Assembly (NCBI GenBank): GCA_947302675.1
Contig: CAMYWI010000090.1
Coordinates: 1 to 6,273 of the forward strand
Reading direction: 5' to 3'
From: an uncultured Selenomonadales bacterium
Lineage (GTDB): Bacteria; Bacillota_C; Negativicutes; Selenomonadales; Selenomonadaceae
DNA length: 6,273 nucleotides
A model generated the notes under the pieces. It had not been told where the DNA came from and ran no database searches. It was given only the letters and a program-made list of their open reading frames with translations. Each line of letters starts with the position of its first letter. Position 1 is the stretch's first letter. Below, piece by piece: positions 5,277-6,273 of the stretch. The translations under genes and the position numbers were made by a program.

Positions 5277-6273
5277 TCAGGTCGAGCCGCCGATAACCAA
5301 CTTGCGGCAAATGTCGACGGGGATAATCGTGAACGCCATAGCCAAGACGAACGCCCACTCGCTCGCCGTCAAGCCGTAGCAACGGAGAATCGCGCCGCCA
5401 AGATAAGTCATCGCGACTTGCACGACGACAATCAAGCCCATAACCTTCAAGAAGCCGCTGTTGCCGCCGATATTGTCGAAAAGATTTATCCTGTCCGTGC
5501 GGGCGTTAAAGGCGTTGAACACCGCAAGGAAGATAAAGAACGCGAAGTAGCCCGTCAAAACGTAGACGCTGTCGCCGCCAAAAGTAATGTTGACGCCTTC
5601 GGGATTTATATCGCGGAAATGCTCGCGCGAAAAGTCCGTAAGCAGGAAGACTAAACCCATTGCAAAGCACCACAAGGAGCCGGTTCCAATCGCGCTGTAC
5701 ATGTACTTGTTGATAATCGGTTCGTCGCGACGCTTGGGAGCCTCTTCCATAAATCTATCGAGTGCCGGCTCGCCGCCGAATGCCAACGCCGCCAACGTAT
5801 CCATAACCAGATTGACCCAGAGAATTTGCGTTATCGACAGCGGGTTTTCCAAGCCGAGCAACGGACACACGAACGAGATTAAAACCGCGCTGACGTTGAT
5901 TGTAAGCTGGAAGATTATAAATTTGCGAATCGAATTGAAGATTGTCCTGCCGTAGAGAATCGCCTTGCCGATTGATTTAAAGTTGTCGTCAAGGATAACA
6001 ATCTCGCTCGCCTCTTTGGCAACTTCGGTGCCGCCGCCCATTGCAAAGCCCACGTCGGCTTTCTTGAGCGCAGGCGAATCATTAACGCCGTCGCCCGTCA
6101 TGCCGACAACCAAGTTTAACTCCTGCGCGAGACGCACGAGACGACTTTTATCCGTCGGGAGGGCGCGGGCAATGACGCGAATCTTCGGGAGCTTTTGCTT
6201 AACTTCGTCGTCGCTCATCGCGTTGAGTTCGGTACTCGTGATAACAATCGCGTCGTCAATCTCAATCAAGCCC
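5277..6273 (-). CDS. PMCA-type calcium-translocating P-type ATPase, C-terminal part (start beyond window)
   Basis: The 331 visible residues are the C-terminal third of an integral-membrane P2-type ATPase that pumps Ca2+ out of the cytoplasm at the cost of ATP. The fragment opens in the phosphorylation domain. The hinge motif TGDGVNDSPALKKADVGFAMG supplies the two Mg2+-binding aspartates. Six predicted membrane helices follow, corresponding to M5-M10. M6 contains WVNLVMDTLAALAF, whose NLVMD pattern is typical of PMCA (type IIB) pumps and carries cation-site residues. The catalytic DKTGT phosphorylation site and the nucleotide domain lie outside the window. The frame is open through the right edge. 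A TTG at 6269 is internal and not a start. The gene converges on the peptide gene and shares its terminator. Ion specificity is inferred from family resemblance; a closely related cation pump is possible. Confidence 0.92.
   Translation of the reverse strand, partial: GLIEIDDAIVITSTELNAMSDDEVKQKLPKIRVIARALPTDKSRLVRLAQELNLVVGMTGDGVNDSPALKKADVGFAMGGGTEVAKEASEIVILDDNFKSIGKAILYGRTIFNSIRKFIIFQLTINVSAVLISFVCPLLGLENPLSITQILWVNLVMDTLAALAFGGEPALDRFMEEAPKRRDEPIINKYMYSAIGTGSLWCFAMGLVFLLTDFSREHFRDINPEGVNITFGGDSVYVLTGYFAFFIFLAVFNAFNARTDRINLFDNIGGNSGFLKVMGLIVVVQVAMTYLGGAILRCYGLTASEWAFVLAMAFTIIPVDICRKLVIGGST

Noticed and set aside
6267..6269. TTG as a possible start of the P-type ATPase
   Set aside because: The frame stays open to the window edge, and the residues before and after it belong to the conserved phosphorylation domain. 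The gene simply runs out of the window.
1..6273. CRISPR array, tRNA, rRNA, insertion sequence or attachment site
   Set aside because: I saw no regularly spaced repeats, no cloverleaf-like sequence, no transposase frame with inverted ends, and no direct repeats flanking the zor block.

Overview
The window carries parts or all of seven genes. All lie on the minus strand except one small peptide gene at 4989-5174. The long ProRS with an editing domain, strong SD motifs and double-glycine peptide suggest a Bacillota-type anaerobe. Negativicutes is a guess from the overall look of the proteins, and nothing in the window proves a taxon.

Region by region, in + coordinates:
- 1-549: 5' two thirds of thiD (HMP/HMP-P kinase), cut by the window edge.
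- 554-2996: an AT-richer block that reads as a type II-like Zorya anti-phage locus. On the minus strand its order is zorA, zorB, zorE. ZorB (MotB/OmpA-like stator) and ZorE (HNH nuclease) look intact. The zorA part holds only the cytoplasmic coiled-coil tail. The MotA-like membrane motor domain is absent, and the short upstream remnant is out of frame by one base.
- 3017-3069: terminator of proS.
- 3084-4799: complete proS.
- 4800-4988: divergent intergenic region with promoters for proS and for the peptide gene.
- 4989-5174: a 61-residue precursor-like peptide with a textbook double-glycine leader.
- 5217-5248: bidirectional terminator.
- 5277-6273: C-terminal third of a PMCA-type Ca2+ P-type ATPase, whose start lies outside the window.

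proS, thiD and the ATPase are housekeeping genes. The zor block sits tightly between the proS terminator and the thiD ribosome binding site, with no spare DNA on either side. The zor genes overlap one another (4 nt and 14 nt), as expected of a co-translated operon. In working Zorya systems, ZorA and ZorB form a proton-driven inner-membrane motor that senses phage entry, and an effector nuclease (ZorE in type II) attacks DNA. Here the motor half of ZorA is missing, so the locus is most simply a decaying defence island. A motor-less variant that works otherwise, or in trans, is the interesting alternative.
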